NCBI RefSeq assembly: GCF_001191005.1
Contig: NZ_CP012201.1
Location: 4,526,001 to 4,590,000 of the forward strand
Reading direction: 5' to 3'
DNA length: 64,000 nt
Origin: Massilia sp. NR 4-1
GTDB lineage: Bacteria > Pseudomonadota > Gammaproteobacteria > Burkholderiales > Burkholderiaceae_D
How positions within the stretch are numbered: the stretch's first letter is position 1; each line of letters begins with the position of its first letter. A model generated the notes under the pieces. It saw nothing but the letters and a program-made list of their open reading frames with translations. It had not been told where the DNA came from and did not search any database. Position numbers and translations under genes: made by a program. Shown piece after piece: positions 8,562-16,767 of this stretch.

Positions 8562-8930
8562 TTAAACCGCGAGTAATGACAACCAATACGCCATGGTCGC
8601 CACCACAAAACCCAAGATCAGCCATAACCAGGCGGCCGACTGAAACAGCACCAGTGCCAAAATAAACAGCACTGCTGTGATAAAAATCTTTATCAATTCG
8701 GCACGAAAATGCGTCCGAAAAGCTTGCTTGGCGTCAGGGTTCCCCTTGGCCACCATCAGCGCGTACGCCAGACTGCCGGCGACTGCGATTGCGCCGCCCA
8801 TGGCAGCGGACCACCCTTTGCTTTCGCTCGCAAAATACGCGGTGGCGGCGGCAAACAGGACGGCGATGGTGAATTGCAGGGCAACTACTCGGTACACTGG
8901 TTTGGCAATGCTTTGCGAAGAATCACTCAC
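8562..8930 (-). CDS. atpI: ATP synthase subunit I
   Basis: 122 aa with four hydrophobic segments: an early helix VVALQFTIAVLFAAATAYFA, a Gly/Ala-rich second, then ITAVLFILALVLFQ and LWLILGFVVATMAYWL. This matches the short AtpI/UncI protein that opens many atp operons and assists c-ring assembly. It is the first gene of the operon, 18 bp before atpB, directly below a good promoter. Confidence 0.9.
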   Translation of the reverse strand: MSDSSQSIAKPVYRVVALQFTIAVLFAAATAYFASESKGWSAAMGGAIAVAGSLAYALMVAKGNPDAKQAFRTHFRAELIKIFITAVLFILALVLFQSAAWLWLILGFVVATMAYWLSLLAV

Positions 8931-8973
8931 TTGCCACGTTCCCAGAGATAGCCTATTGACCCAAAGACACGGG

Positions 8974-9003
8974 ATTATAGGTTGCTTTCGGGAGCTGCGT
9001 CAA
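8974..9003 (-). promoter_or_regulatory. Putative sigma-70 promoter of the atp operon
   Basis: Read on the minus strand: TTGACG (9003-8998), 18-bp spacer, consensus TATAAT (8979-8974). It lies about 44 bp upstream of the atpI start. It is the best promoter match I see in this interval, and it implies that the atp genes are transcribed separately from parAB. Confidence 0.7.
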
Positions 9004-9004
9004 A

Positions 9005-9091
9005 CATGCTGCGGCGCAGCATGGCACCGCAAGCAACATTGCTCGCTTTTTGGGGGCGCGAAGGCTGGGACATGCACCAGATTGGTGCATG
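9005..9091. repeat. Two perfect inverted repeats between parB and the atp promoter
   Basis: CATGCTGC-GGC-GCAGCATG at 9005-9023 and CATGCACCA-GAT-TGGTGCATG at 9071-9091. Both are exact stems with 3-base loops, and both begin CATGC. On the minus strand the first abuts TTT and the -35 hexamer. They may end the parB transcript, but neither has a strong U tract. Confidence 0.5.
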
Positions 9092-9113
9092 TGACCTTGC
9101 TTAAATTGTAGGC

Positions 9114-9995
9114 TCAGCCGCGCAGGCGGGCGAGCACGCCGTCCAGGATTTCCAGATCGGCGAAATCGATAATCATTTGACCACGACCCTTGGTTCCCAT
9201 CTTGAACACGACCGAGGTGGCCAGGGTATCGGACAACTCTTCTTCCAGACGCAGGATGTCGCCCGACTTCTCGCGCGGCTTGGCCTGCTCCTTGGCATTC
9301 TGCTCCTCCTGGCTGCGCTGGACCAGTTTTTCCGTCTCGCGCACCGACAGCCGTTTAGCCACCACCAGGTTGGCCAGCGTGATCTGGGTGGCGGCATCGA
9401 CCGCCAGCAGCGCACGCGCATGGCCCATATCGATGTCGCCCGCCATCAGCATGGTTTGCACCGGCGCGGCCAGGTTCATCAGCCGCAACAGGTTCGACAC
9501 CGCGCTGCGCGAACGGCCCACCGCATGGGCGGCCTGTTCATGGGTAAAGCTGAAGTCCGTGATCAGACGATGGATACCTTGGGCTTCTTCCAGCGGATTC
9601 AAGTCCTCGCGCTGCATATTTTCGATCAGGGCCATGGCGGCGGCCGTGGTGTCGTCCACGTCGCGCACCAGCACCGGCACGTTTTCCAGGCCGGCCATTT
9701 GCGCCGCGCGGAAGCGGCGTTCGCCGGCGATGATCTCGTACCTGGTCTTGCCGTTGGCCTGGCCCACCGGGCGCACCAGGATCGGCTGCATGATGCCCTG
9801 GGTCTTGATGGAAGCGGCCAGCTCGGTCAGGCTGCCTTCGTCCATGCGGGTCCGCGGCTGGTATTTGCCGGCCTGCAGTTGCTCGATCGCCAGCTCGTGC
9901 GGCTTCGCATCGGAGGCCGGATTGGATGGATCGCCGTCGCCGCCAAGCAGCGCATCGAGGCCGCGTCCGAGGCCTTTGAGTTTTTTCGTTGCCAT
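9114..9995 (-). CDS. parB: Chromosome partitioning protein ParB
   Basis: 293 aa. The frame is open further upstream, but the ATG at 9995 gives the canonical N-terminus MATKKLKGLGRGLDALLGG. It has the CTP-binding motif region YEIIAGERRFRAAQMAGL, the ENMQREDLNPLEEA segment and the helix-turn-helix THEQAAHAVGRSRSAVSNLLRL. A C-terminal dimerisation domain ends the protein. It binds parS and spreads along DNA as a CTP-gated clamp. Two perfect parS sites lie 3.5 kb away, near mnmG. Confidence 0.96.
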   Translation of the reverse strand: MATKKLKGLGRGLDALLGGDGDPSNPASDAKPHELAIEQLQAGKYQPRTRMDEGSLTELAASIKTQGIMQPILVRPVGQANGKTRYEIIAGERRFRAAQMAGLENVPVLVRDVDDTTAAAMALIENMQREDLNPLEEAQGIHRLITDFSFTHEQAAHAVGRSRSAVSNLLRLMNLAAPVQTMLMAGDIDMGHARALLAVDAATQITLANLVVAKRLSVRETEKLVQRSQEEQNAKEQAKPREKSGDILRLEEELSDTLATSVVFKMGTKGRGQMIIDFADLEILDGVLARLRG

Positions 9996-10012
9996 TGAGG
10001 GGAATTCCGTAA

Positions 10013-10783
10013 TTACATTTTCTTGATGCGTTTGACCATCTCGGCGCCGAAGGCGATATACGCCTGGGCGCCCTTCGAGCCCGGATCGAAGGTCACGCCC
10101 GGCATGCCGTAGGACGGCGCTTCGGCCAAGCGCACATTGCGCGGGATGATGGTCTTGAAGACCTTGTCGCCGAAGTGCTGCTCCAGCTGGGCCGAGACCT
10201 GCTGCGACAGCGTCATGCGCGGATCGAACATCACGCGCAGCAGGCCGATGATCTTCAGATCCTGGTTCAGGTTGGCGTGCACCTTCTTGATGGTGTTGAC
10301 CAGATCGGACAAACCTTCCAGCGCATAGTACTCGCACTGCATGGGGATGATCACGCCATGGGCGGCGCACAGGCCGTTCAGCGTCAGCATGGACAGCGCG
10401 GGCGGGCAATCGATCAGGACGAAGTCGTACTCCTTGTCCACTGCGGCCAGCGCATCCTTCAGGCGGCGTTCGCGGTTATCCAGCTGCACCATCTCCACCT
10501 CGGCGCCGGCCAGCTCGCGGTTGGCGGGCAACACATCGAAGCGCCCCGCTTCCGAACGCTGGCGCGCCGTGGCCACGTCGGAGTTGCCCAGCATGACTTC
10601 ATAAGTGGAAGCCTGCAGGCCGGCCTTGTTGATGCCGGCGCCCATGGTGGCATTGCCTTGCGGGTCCAGGTCGACCAGCAGCACGCGCTGGTCCAGTTTT
10701 GCCAGACCGGCGGCCAGGTTCACCGTGGTGGTGGTTTTGCCCACGCCGCCTTTTTGATTCGCTACGCAGAATATTTTCGCCAT
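10013..10783 (-). CDS. parA: Chromosome partitioning ATPase ParA
   Basis: 256 aa. It starts MAKIFCVANQKGGVGKTTTTVNLAAGL, with the deviant Walker A KGGVGKTT. It also has Walker A' LLVDLDPQGNAT and Walker B FVLIDCPPALSML. It lacks the N-terminal helix-turn-helix of plasmid type Ia ParA, as expected for chromosomal Soj-type proteins. It forms the nucleoid-bound gradient that moves ParB-parS. An 81-bp periodic AT-rich array lies just upstream. Confidence 0.96.
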   Translation of the reverse strand: MAKIFCVANQKGGVGKTTTTVNLAAGLAKLDQRVLLVDLDPQGNATMGAGINKAGLQASTYEVMLGNSDVATARQRSEAGRFDVLPANRELAGAEVEMVQLDNRERRLKDALAAVDKEYDFVLIDCPPALSMLTLNGLCAAHGVIIPMQCEYYALEGLSDLVNTIKKVHANLNQDLKIIGLLRVMFDPRMTLSQQVSAQLEQHFGDKVFKTIIPRNVRLAEAPSYGMPGVTFDPGSKGAQAYIAFGAEMVKRIKKM

Positions 10784-10799
10784 GTATCTTCTTGTTCTG

Positions 10800-10880
10800 T
10801 TTATACAGTTTATACGATATAAATCATTTATATAGTTTATTTAATTTACACCGTATAAACGATTTATACTGTTTATAAAG
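10800..10880. repeat. Array of nine degenerate 9-bp AT-rich units between rsmG and parA
   Basis: Read from 10800 in steps of nine: TTTATACAG, TTTATACGA, TATAAATCA, TTTATATAG, TTTATTTAA, TTTACACCG, TATAAACGA, TTTATACTG, TTTATAAAG. The consensus is about TTTATACNG, with units 3 and 7 resembling the reverse form TATAAA. The array is exactly 81 bp and ends at the rsmG stop codon. It fills almost the whole gap to parA (start 10783), so it probably overlaps the parA promoter. Iterons, an operator array or an easily melted region are all possible. Confidence 0.75.
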
Positions 10881-11525
10881 TTAAGCCTTGCCGATGAAAA
10901 CCAGGTGGCGCTCCGCGTCCAGTCCCGGCACCTGCAAAGCCCGCAATTCCCGCACTTGCCACGGCTCTGGCAGCCGCTCTCTTTCCTCGGCTGGCGCCGT
11001 GCCTTTCAAGGCGATAAAGCGTCCGCCCTCGCCCAGCAGATGCCCGGACCAGTTGACGAAGTCCGACAGGTCGGCAAAGGCGCGCGAAGTGATCACGTCG
11101 AAGGGCTGCCTGACCTCCAGCTCCTGCACCTTCTTGGTGTACACCGTGACGTTGGCCAGCTTCAGCTCCGCCTTGACCTGGGTCAGGAAGGCGGTTTTCT
11201 TGTGCACCGTATCGATCATCGACACCTTCATATCCGGGCGGGCAATGGCCAGCACGATGCCTGGCAAGCCGCCCCCTGCGCCCACGTCCAGCACGTTCTG
11301 TGCACCCTCGAAGGCGGCCACGGCCGCCAGGGAATCGAGCAGATGCAGGGTCAGCATCTGCATCGGATCGCGCACGGAAGTCAGGTTGTAGACTGCATTC
11401 CACTTGTTCAGCAGGGCCAGGTAATCCAGCAATTGTTCCTGCTGGGCCTGGTTTAAATCGAGTTGCAGGCCGTCCAGGCCCTTCTTCAGCATCTGCGCCA
11501 ATGCGGCGCGGTCGAACAGCCTCAT
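10881..11525 (-). CDS. rsmG: 16S rRNA (guanine-527-N7) methyltransferase RsmG
   Basis: 214 aa. The ATG at 11525 overlaps the mnmG stop by 4 bp (ATGA), giving the start MRLFDRAALAQMLKKGLDGL. The SAM-binding motif VLDVGAGGGLPGIVLAIARP and the fold-typical ITSRAFADLSDFV are visible. It methylates G527 of 16S rRNA in the 530 loop. Coupling with mnmG (gidA-gidB) is the classical order near replication and partition genes. Confidence 0.96.
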   Translation of the reverse strand: MRLFDRAALAQMLKKGLDGLQLDLNQAQQEQLLDYLALLNKWNAVYNLTSVRDPMQMLTLHLLDSLAAVAAFEGAQNVLDVGAGGGLPGIVLAIARPDMKVSMIDTVHKKTAFLTQVKAELKLANVTVYTKKVQELEVRQPFDVITSRAFADLSDFVNWSGHLLGEGGRFIALKGTAPAEERERLPEPWQVRELRALQVPGLDAERHLVFIGKA

Positions 11526-13453
11526 TGCACCGCCTCGTCTTTCAGCGTGACGAAGCCGCCATAGCCGGCTTTCTTCAGGTGTACCAGCAGCAGCGAGATC
11601 GCCGCCGGGGTCACGCCCGAGATGCGCGAGGCTTGGCCCAGGGTTTCCGGACGGTGTTTCGCCAGCTTTTGCCGCACCTCGATCGACAGCGCGGCGATGT
11701 CCAGATAGTTGAAACCTTCCGGCAATTTCAGGTTTTCGTAGTGCTCGTGGCGCTCCACTTCCTTGATCTGGCGCTCGATATAACCGGCATATTTGAGCTG
11801 GATTTCCACCTGTTCCTGCACCGCCGCGTCCGCCACGCCGGGGCCGCCGAGGTTCTGGCCCTCGGCGCCGGTCAGCGTCACCAGGGTGTCGTAATCCACG
11901 TTCGGACGGCGCAGCAGGTCGGCCAGCGAGTATTCGCGCTCGATGGCCTGGCCGATGACGCGCTCGGATTCGGCCGCTTCCAGGATGCGTGGATTGACCC
12001 AGGTCGAGCGCAGACGCTCCAGTTCGCGCGCCACGGCTTCGCGTTTGCGGTCGAACGCTTCCCATTGCGCATCGCCGACGCAACCCAATTGGCGGCCGAT
12101 TTCGGTCAGGCGCATATCGGCATTGTCCTCGCGCAGGCTGAGGCGGTACTCGGCGCGGCTGGTGAACATGCGGTACGGTTCCTGCACGCCCTGGGTGACG
12201 AGATCGTCCACCAGCACGCCCAGATAGGCTTCGGAACGGGCCGGGGTCCAGGCATCCTTGCCTTGGGTTTGCAGCGCGGCATTAATGCCCGCCAGCATGC
12301 CCTGCGCCGCCGCCTCTTCATAGCCGGTGGTACCGTTGATCTGGCCGGCGAAATACAGGCCGGAAATGGCCTTGGTTTCCAGCGAAGATTTCAGGCCGCG
12401 CGGGTCGAAATAGTCGTATTCGATGGCATAACCAGGACGCAGGATATGGGCGTTTTCCAGGCCTTTCATCGAGCGCACCAGGGCGATTTGCACATCGAAC
12501 GGCAGGCTGGTGGAGATGCCGTTTGGATAGAATTCGTGGGTGGTCAGACCCTCGGGTTCCAGGAAAATCTGGTGCGATTCCTTGGCTGAAAAGCGGTGGA
12601 TCTTGTCCTCGATCGAAGGACAGTAACGCGGTCCCACGCCCTCGATCACGCCGGTATACATGGGGCTGCGATCGAGGCCGCCACGGATGATGTCGTGGGT
12701 TTGCTGGTTGGTATGCGTGACCCAGCACGGCAGCTGCTGCGGGTGCATGGACGCATTGCCCATGACCGAAAACACCGGCACCGGATCGAGGTCGCCAGGC
12801 TGTTCCGTCATCTGCGTGAAGTCGATGCTGCGGCCGTCGATGCGCGGCGGCGTGCCGGTTTTCAGGCGGCCCTGCGGCAGCTTCAGCTCTTTCAGGCGGG
12901 CCGACAGGGACAGCGCGGGCGGATCGCCGGCACGGCCAGCCGAGTAGTTTTGCAGGCCGACGTGGATCTTCCCATCGAGGAAAGTACCGGCCGTCAGCAC
13001 CACGGCGCGGCCCAGGAATTTGAGGCCGATCTGGGTGACGGCGCCGACCACGCGGTCGCCCTCCACTATCAGATCGTCCACCGCCTGCTGGAACAGCCAC
13101 AGATTCGGCTGGTTTTCCAGGCGGGAGCGGATGGCTTGCTTGTACAGGATGCGGTCGGCCTGGGCGCGCGTGGCGCGTACTGCCGGGCCTTTGGAGGAAT
13201 TCAGAATACGGAACTGAATGCCGGCTTCGTCGGTAGCAATCGCCATCGCACCGCCCATGGCATCGACCTCTTTGACCAGATGGCCTTTGCCGATACCGCC
13301 GATGGAGGGATTGCACGACATCTGGCCCAGGGTCTCAATATTATGCGTCAGCAAGAGTGTCTTCTGCCCCATACGGGCCGAAGCAAGGGCCGCTTCGGTG
13401 CCGGCATGGCCGCCGCCGACAACGATAACGTCGAATTCAGTAGGAAATAACAT
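11522..13453 (-). CDS. mnmG: tRNA uridine-5-carboxymethylaminomethyl(34) synthesis enzyme MnmG
   Basis: 643 aa from the ATG at 13453 (MLFPTEFDVIVVGGGHAG). The FAD-binding motif is VVGGGHAGTEAALASARMG, and SCNPSIGGIGKGHLVKEVDAMGG is the family signature with its conserved Cys. It works with MnmE to modify U34 of certain tRNAs. The frame also stays open upstream through the parS region, but an earlier start would place coding sequence over a parS site and the -10 element, so I reject it. Confidence 0.97.
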   Translation of the reverse strand: MLFPTEFDVIVVGGGHAGTEAALASARMGQKTLLLTHNIETLGQMSCNPSIGGIGKGHLVKEVDAMGGAMAIATDEAGIQFRILNSSKGPAVRATRAQADRILYKQAIRSRLENQPNLWLFQQAVDDLIVEGDRVVGAVTQIGLKFLGRAVVLTAGTFLDGKIHVGLQNYSAGRAGDPPALSLSARLKELKLPQGRLKTGTPPRIDGRSIDFTQMTEQPGDLDPVPVFSVMGNASMHPQQLPCWVTHTNQQTHDIIRGGLDRSPMYTGVIEGVGPRYCPSIEDKIHRFSAKESHQIFLEPEGLTTHEFYPNGISTSLPFDVQIALVRSMKGLENAHILRPGYAIEYDYFDPRGLKSSLETKAISGLYFAGQINGTTGYEEAAAQGMLAGINAALQTQGKDAWTPARSEAYLGVLVDDLVTQGVQEPYRMFTSRAEYRLSLREDNADMRLTEIGRQLGCVGDAQWEAFDRKREAVARELERLRSTWVNPRILEAAESERVIGQAIEREYSLADLLRRPNVDYDTLVTLTGAEGQNLGGPGVADAAVQEQVEIQLKYAGYIERQIKEVERHEHYENLKLPEGFNYLDIAALSIEVRQKLAKHRPETLGQASRISGVTPAAISLLLVHLKKAGYGGFVTLKDEAVQ

Positions 13454-13489
13454 GGTGGAAAATTGGGTAAATCGGGGAGTTAAGACCAG

Positions 13490-13495
13490 ATTATA
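13490..13495 (-). promoter_or_regulatory. Putative -10 element of the mnmG promoter
   Basis: TATAAT on the minus strand, 37 bp before the mnmG ATG. The -35 region is poor (TTCGCA at 15-bp spacing). It lies between mnmG and the first parS site. Confidence 0.45.
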
Positions 13496-13544
13496 GAGTC
13501 TTTTTACGGCTGCGAATTTTTTAGGCAGAAATTTTCCTGGCAAT

Positions 13545-13560
13545 TGTTCCACGTGAAACA
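13545..13560. promoter_or_regulatory. parS: parS centromere site 1
   Basis: TGTTCCACGTGAAACA, which on the other strand reads TGTTTCACGTGGAACA, the universal chromosomal parS consensus with no mismatch. It lies in the mnmG upstream region, 3.5 kb from parB. Confidence 0.95.
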
Positions 13561-13562
13561 TT

Positions 13563-13587
13563 AAAAAAGCGCCGGCGAAGCGGCGCT
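13563..13587 (-). terminator. Terminator of the TSUP permease gene
   Basis: On the minus strand: AGCGCCG stem, loop CTTCGC, CGGCGCT, then six T. It sits between the two parS sites, so transcription from the permease gene passes through parS site 2 and should stop before site 1. Confidence 0.75.
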
Positions 13588-13615
13588 TGCTTGGTCGCCG
13601 AGTCTGCTACTCAGC

Positions 13616-13631
13616 TGTTCCACGTGAAACA
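13616..13631. promoter_or_regulatory. parS: parS centromere site 2
   Basis: A second exact TGTTCCACGTGAAACA in the same orientation, 71 bp from the first. It is one base away from the stop codon of the TSUP permease gene. Confidence 0.95.
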
Positions 13632-13632
13632 A

Positions 13633-14397
13633 TCACCAACGTTGCCAGGCATCAAAGCCCGTCTTCACAATCAGGATGGCCACCACCACGAGGAAGATGC
13701 GGCGCACGAAACCACTGCCATGCTTAAGTGCAAGCTTGGTCCCCAGCAAAGAACCGACCACCTGGCACACCGCCATCATCAGCCCCAGCTGCCACAACAA
13801 ATGGCCGCTATAGCCGAACCACATCAGCGCCGCCAGATTGCAGGCCACATTCACCACCTTGGCCGCCGCCGAAGCGCCGAGGAAGTCGAAGCCGAAACAG
13901 CGCACAAACAGGAAGACCAGGAAGCTGCCCGTGCCTGGGCCGAAAAAGCCGTCATAAAAACCGATCAGCGCACCGACACCGATAGCCATCACCCTTTCCT
14001 TGGTGCCGGTATGCAGCGGCGCATGCACGCTGCCCAGGTCTTTCTTGCGGAAGGTATAGATCGCCACCGCGATCAGCACGAAGGGCAAAAGAATGCGCAT
14101 GAAGTCGGCCGGTACCTTGGTCACCGTCACCGCGCCGAGGAAGGCAAAGATAAACGCCGTCACCGCCGCCGGCGCCGCGGCCGACCACGCCACCCTGACC
14201 CGGCGCGAATAATTCACCGCCGCAGCGGCCGTGCCAAAAATCCCCGCCAGCTTACTGGTACCGAACAGCGTGGCCGGTGCCGTCGAACTGAACGCCGAAA
14301 ACAGCACTGGAATCTGGATCAATCCCCCGCCCCCAACCACCGCATCCACCAAGCCCGCAGCAAACGCCGCCACCGCCAACATCGCAAACTCAAGCAT
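13633..14397 (-). CDS. TSUP (TauE/SafE, DUF81) family membrane permease
   Basis: 254 aa from the ATG at 14397 (MLEFAMLAVAAFAAGLVDAVVGGGGL). The open frame continues 38 codons upstream through a dispersed repeat, which is not a plausible N-terminus. It has about eight membrane helices in two homologous halves, each with a Gly-rich re-entrant motif: GLVDAVVGGGGLIQIP and GFYDGFFGPGTGSFLV. The family transports sulfite, sulfonates or other organic anions; the substrate here is unknown. Orphan gene. Confidence 0.88.
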   Translation of the reverse strand: MLEFAMLAVAAFAAGLVDAVVGGGGLIQIPVLFSAFSSTAPATLFGTSKLAGIFGTAAAAVNYSRRVRVAWSAAAPAAVTAFIFAFLGAVTVTKVPADFMRILLPFVLIAVAIYTFRKKDLGSVHAPLHTGTKERVMAIGVGALIGFYDGFFGPGTGSFLVFLFVRCFGFDFLGASAAAKVVNVACNLAALMWFGYSGHLLWQLGLMMAVCQVVGSLLGTKLALKHGSGFVRRIFLVVVAILIVKTGFDAWQRW

Positions 14398-14470
14398 GAA
14401 ACCCCGCACAACATCGTTATAAGAGGTCTCACATTGTACGGAATAAACGAAATCCGTTTGCGGCACATCA

Positions 14471-14600
14471 AAAAATGTCCCCCCTGGCGTCAGGCGGGAC
14501 CGCCGAGGCACCAGAGGGGGACATTCTTTGATTTAGATCAGCAAATGTCCGACCACGGTACCTCGGCGGTCCCGCCTGATATCAGGGCGGGACATTTGTT
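14471..14600. repeat. Dispersed palindromic repeat pair (GTCC...GGAC type)
   Basis: Hairpin 1 has outer arms AATGTCCCCC (14474-14483) and GGGGGACATT (14516-14525). Hairpin 2 has AAATGTCC (14543-14550) and GGACATTT (14590-14597). The inner part of hairpin 1, AGGCGGGACCGCCGAGG (from 14492), is the exact complement of CCTCGGCGGTCCCGCCT (14561-14577) in hairpin 2, so the two also form one larger inverted repeat. A related element occurs at 33241-33286. It lies between the hydrolase gene end and the TSUP gene start. Confidence 0.75.
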
Positions 14601-14618
14601 GAGGAAGATCAAAGCGCC

Positions 14619-16658
14619 TTAGTCGGGGATGTCGATGCGGGTGCCGGTGGTGGTGATGGCGTTGGCGCCAGGAGCGCTGCTGAAAGCGGGCAGGTTGCCG
14701 GCGGTGATGGGAACCGTGGCGTCGGCGCGGGTAACGGTGCGTATCAACTGGGATGGCGGCAGCGCGCTGCTGCTGTTCTTGATGTTGGCAAACACCGCGT
14801 CCAGCGCGCGGCCCAGGTAGACATGCAGCGGGACGATGCGCGTCGGGTAGACCGAACTGAAGGAATCGAAGTGGTTGGCGTTGGTGACTTCGACGTAGCG
14901 CAGCTTGCTGCCGCTGCCTTCGGCGGCGGCATTCAATCCGACATAGGCGCGGGCGGCGTGATTGACCGGGATCAGGGCGTCGCTGCGGCCGGAGACAATG
15001 ATGGCCGGTTTGCCTTTCAGATTGCCGCTGGCCTGCACTTCACCAATGCCGTTGCGGACCTTGGTGCTGAGCGCCGCCATTTCCGGCGACAATGCCGCGC
15101 CGCTGATGGCATCCACGCCCAAGGCCAGGGAACGCATGCAGAGGAAGGCGTCCAGCGACAGGTCGGCTTCACCGGTCGAAGGCGATGTGCCGAAGGCATA
15201 GGACTTCGCGCCGCCCACCGAGTTCTCATATACGGGCGTGCCGATGATGCCATTCTGTCCTGCGAAGCTGGCCGCCCTTTGCGCCGCCGTAAAGGGGATC
15301 AGGGCACCGCCAGCGTCCACGGATGAGAAACTGATGCCGCACACCCTGTCGATCACAGAGAAGCGGCCGTAGGCGTTTAAATAGGTGGTGGCGACGAGGA
15401 TATTGGTCAGCGCATGCGCGCCCTGTATGACGTCGGTATCGGCCTGCCAGCCATAGGCTTTCAGACGCGCCATGGCGTCGGCCTGCTGGCTGGCCAGGTC
15501 CGCACCGTTCAGCAAACCTTTCTTCACCAGTGCCGAACAGCGCGCCGCACTGCCGGCGATGCAGTGCTGGTACAGCGCCGCGTAGGTGGCGTAATCGAAC
15601 AGCGGCTTACCCTGCGCCGGTACCGCTGCCCCACCCTGCCGTATCGTGTAGCTGCCGGACTTGGGCTGGATCTGCGGTTCGGTCACGGCCACGGCATCGA
15701 TCAGGCCCTTGCTGTCCTGCTCCGCCGCCAGCAGGGCCGAACCGCCGCCATTCGAAATGCTGGAAGCGATGGTCGCCGTATTCTCCGGCTTCAGACGTAT
15801 CTGGTGGCTCTTGCCGTCATCGGACAGCGCACCGTATTTCTCGTTCAGGACATAGAAGGCGAACTCGATGGCCTGCAGGGTGATCTTGCCCCAGTCCTTC
15901 TCCGGATTCTGCTGCGAGTGCGCGTGCTTGAAGGCGACGCGGTTGGGATAGTCGCGCAGGAAGGCGGCGCGCTCGGCATCGGTCAGGATGGGCGCGAAGT
16001 GGGCATCCTTGCCCGCCGCCGTGCGCGTGGCGCGCACGCCGTTCTGCAGGTTCACGCTATCGTCGTCGAAGGTGTACATGCCGTTGCCGCTGCCCTTGTC
16101 GGCATAGGCCACGGCGCAGTTGTTCTTCAGCCCCCATTCGCCCGAGCTGCCGATGGCGCCATAAATTCCGCGCGAACCGCTCGACGTGCCGGTGACGATG
16201 CAGGGATTGACCGGATCGAAGCTGGCCGGCACCTGCACCAGCAAGGTCACATTCTGCTTACCGCTGCCATCGTCGGTATATGCCATGTATTCGGTGCCGG
16301 CGATCTTGCCCTCGCTTGGCGTCACCACACCGGCCGCGTTCACATTCGGCCCGTACATGGTGCCGTAACCGCTGTTGGCGGCGATATCGAGCACGGCGCG
16401 GTAATTGGCCCAGATCGCGTTGCGGCGCAGCTCAGCGGCGGTGGGGTTGTTCGGGTCGGCGTAGGCCGGCTGCGCACCGGCAAGCCCGGTCTTGCCCAGG
16501 CCCGCGGTCAGCAGGTCGTCGCTAGCGCCGTCATAGTTCTTGACGGTGATGGCACCGAGGAAGGATGGTTTGGTGTTGACGCTATCGGAGAAATCGCTGC
16601 TGCAGGATGTCAGTGCCAGCATGGCGGCGCTGGCGACGGCCAGTTTTTTGGTTTGCAT
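14619..16658 (-). CDS. D-(-)-3-hydroxybutyrate oligomer hydrolase
   Basis: 679 aa with N-terminal MQTKKLAVASAAMLALTSCSS, a lipoprotein-type signal with lipobox LTSC. It matches the large 3-hydroxybutyrate-oligomer hydrolase family: GTSSGSRGIYGAIGSSGEWG, NCAVAYADKGSGNGMYTF, and the probable nucleophile serine in SISNGGGSALLAAEQ. It cleaves soluble 3HB oligomers to monomers after PHB depolymerisation. The signal suggests export and surface anchoring. The gene stands alone, so it is probably independently regulated. Confidence 0.88.
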   Translation of the reverse strand: MQTKKLAVASAAMLALTSCSSDFSDSVNTKPSFLGAITVKNYDGASDDLLTAGLGKTGLAGAQPAYADPNNPTAAELRRNAIWANYRAVLDIAANSGYGTMYGPNVNAAGVVTPSEGKIAGTEYMAYTDDGSGKQNVTLLVQVPASFDPVNPCIVTGTSSGSRGIYGAIGSSGEWGLKNNCAVAYADKGSGNGMYTFDDDSVNLQNGVRATRTAAGKDAHFAPILTDAERAAFLRDYPNRVAFKHAHSQQNPEKDWGKITLQAIEFAFYVLNEKYGALSDDGKSHQIRLKPENTATIASSISNGGGSALLAAEQDSKGLIDAVAVTEPQIQPKSGSYTIRQGGAAVPAQGKPLFDYATYAALYQHCIAGSAARCSALVKKGLLNGADLASQQADAMARLKAYGWQADTDVIQGAHALTNILVATTYLNAYGRFSVIDRVCGISFSSVDAGGALIPFTAAQRAASFAGQNGIIGTPVYENSVGGAKSYAFGTSPSTGEADLSLDAFLCMRSLALGVDAISGAALSPEMAALSTKVRNGIGEVQASGNLKGKPAIIVSGRSDALIPVNHAARAYVGLNAAAEGSGSKLRYVEVTNANHFDSFSSVYPTRIVPLHVYLGRALDAVFANIKNSSSALPPSQLIRTVTRADATVPITAGNLPAFSSAPGANAITTTGTRIDIPD

Positions 16659-16728
16659 ATCGTGTCCTCATTCTTCGGTCATGAAAAGTGGAACCAGCAA
16701 CTTGCTTGCTACAAGTACCTCTGAAAAG

Positions 16729-16756
16729 AAAAACGCCGGACATCGTCCGGCGCTTT
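16729..16756 (-). terminator. Terminator of the liv operon
   Basis: On the minus strand: CGCCGGAC, loop GAT, GTCCGGCG, then TTTTTCTTTT. It follows livM by about 12 bases. Confidence 0.85.
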
Positions 16757-16767
16757 CGGGTCCTGCT

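Noticed and set aside
13454..13561. N-terminal extension of MnmG to an ATG in the parS region
   Set aside because: It would add 36 residues not found in MnmG and place coding over parS site 1 and the -10 element. The ATG at 13453 gives the conserved start.
14398..14511. N-terminal extension of the TSUP permease
   Set aside because: The extra codons come from the dispersed palindromic repeat and precede a normal start, MLEFAMLAVAAF.
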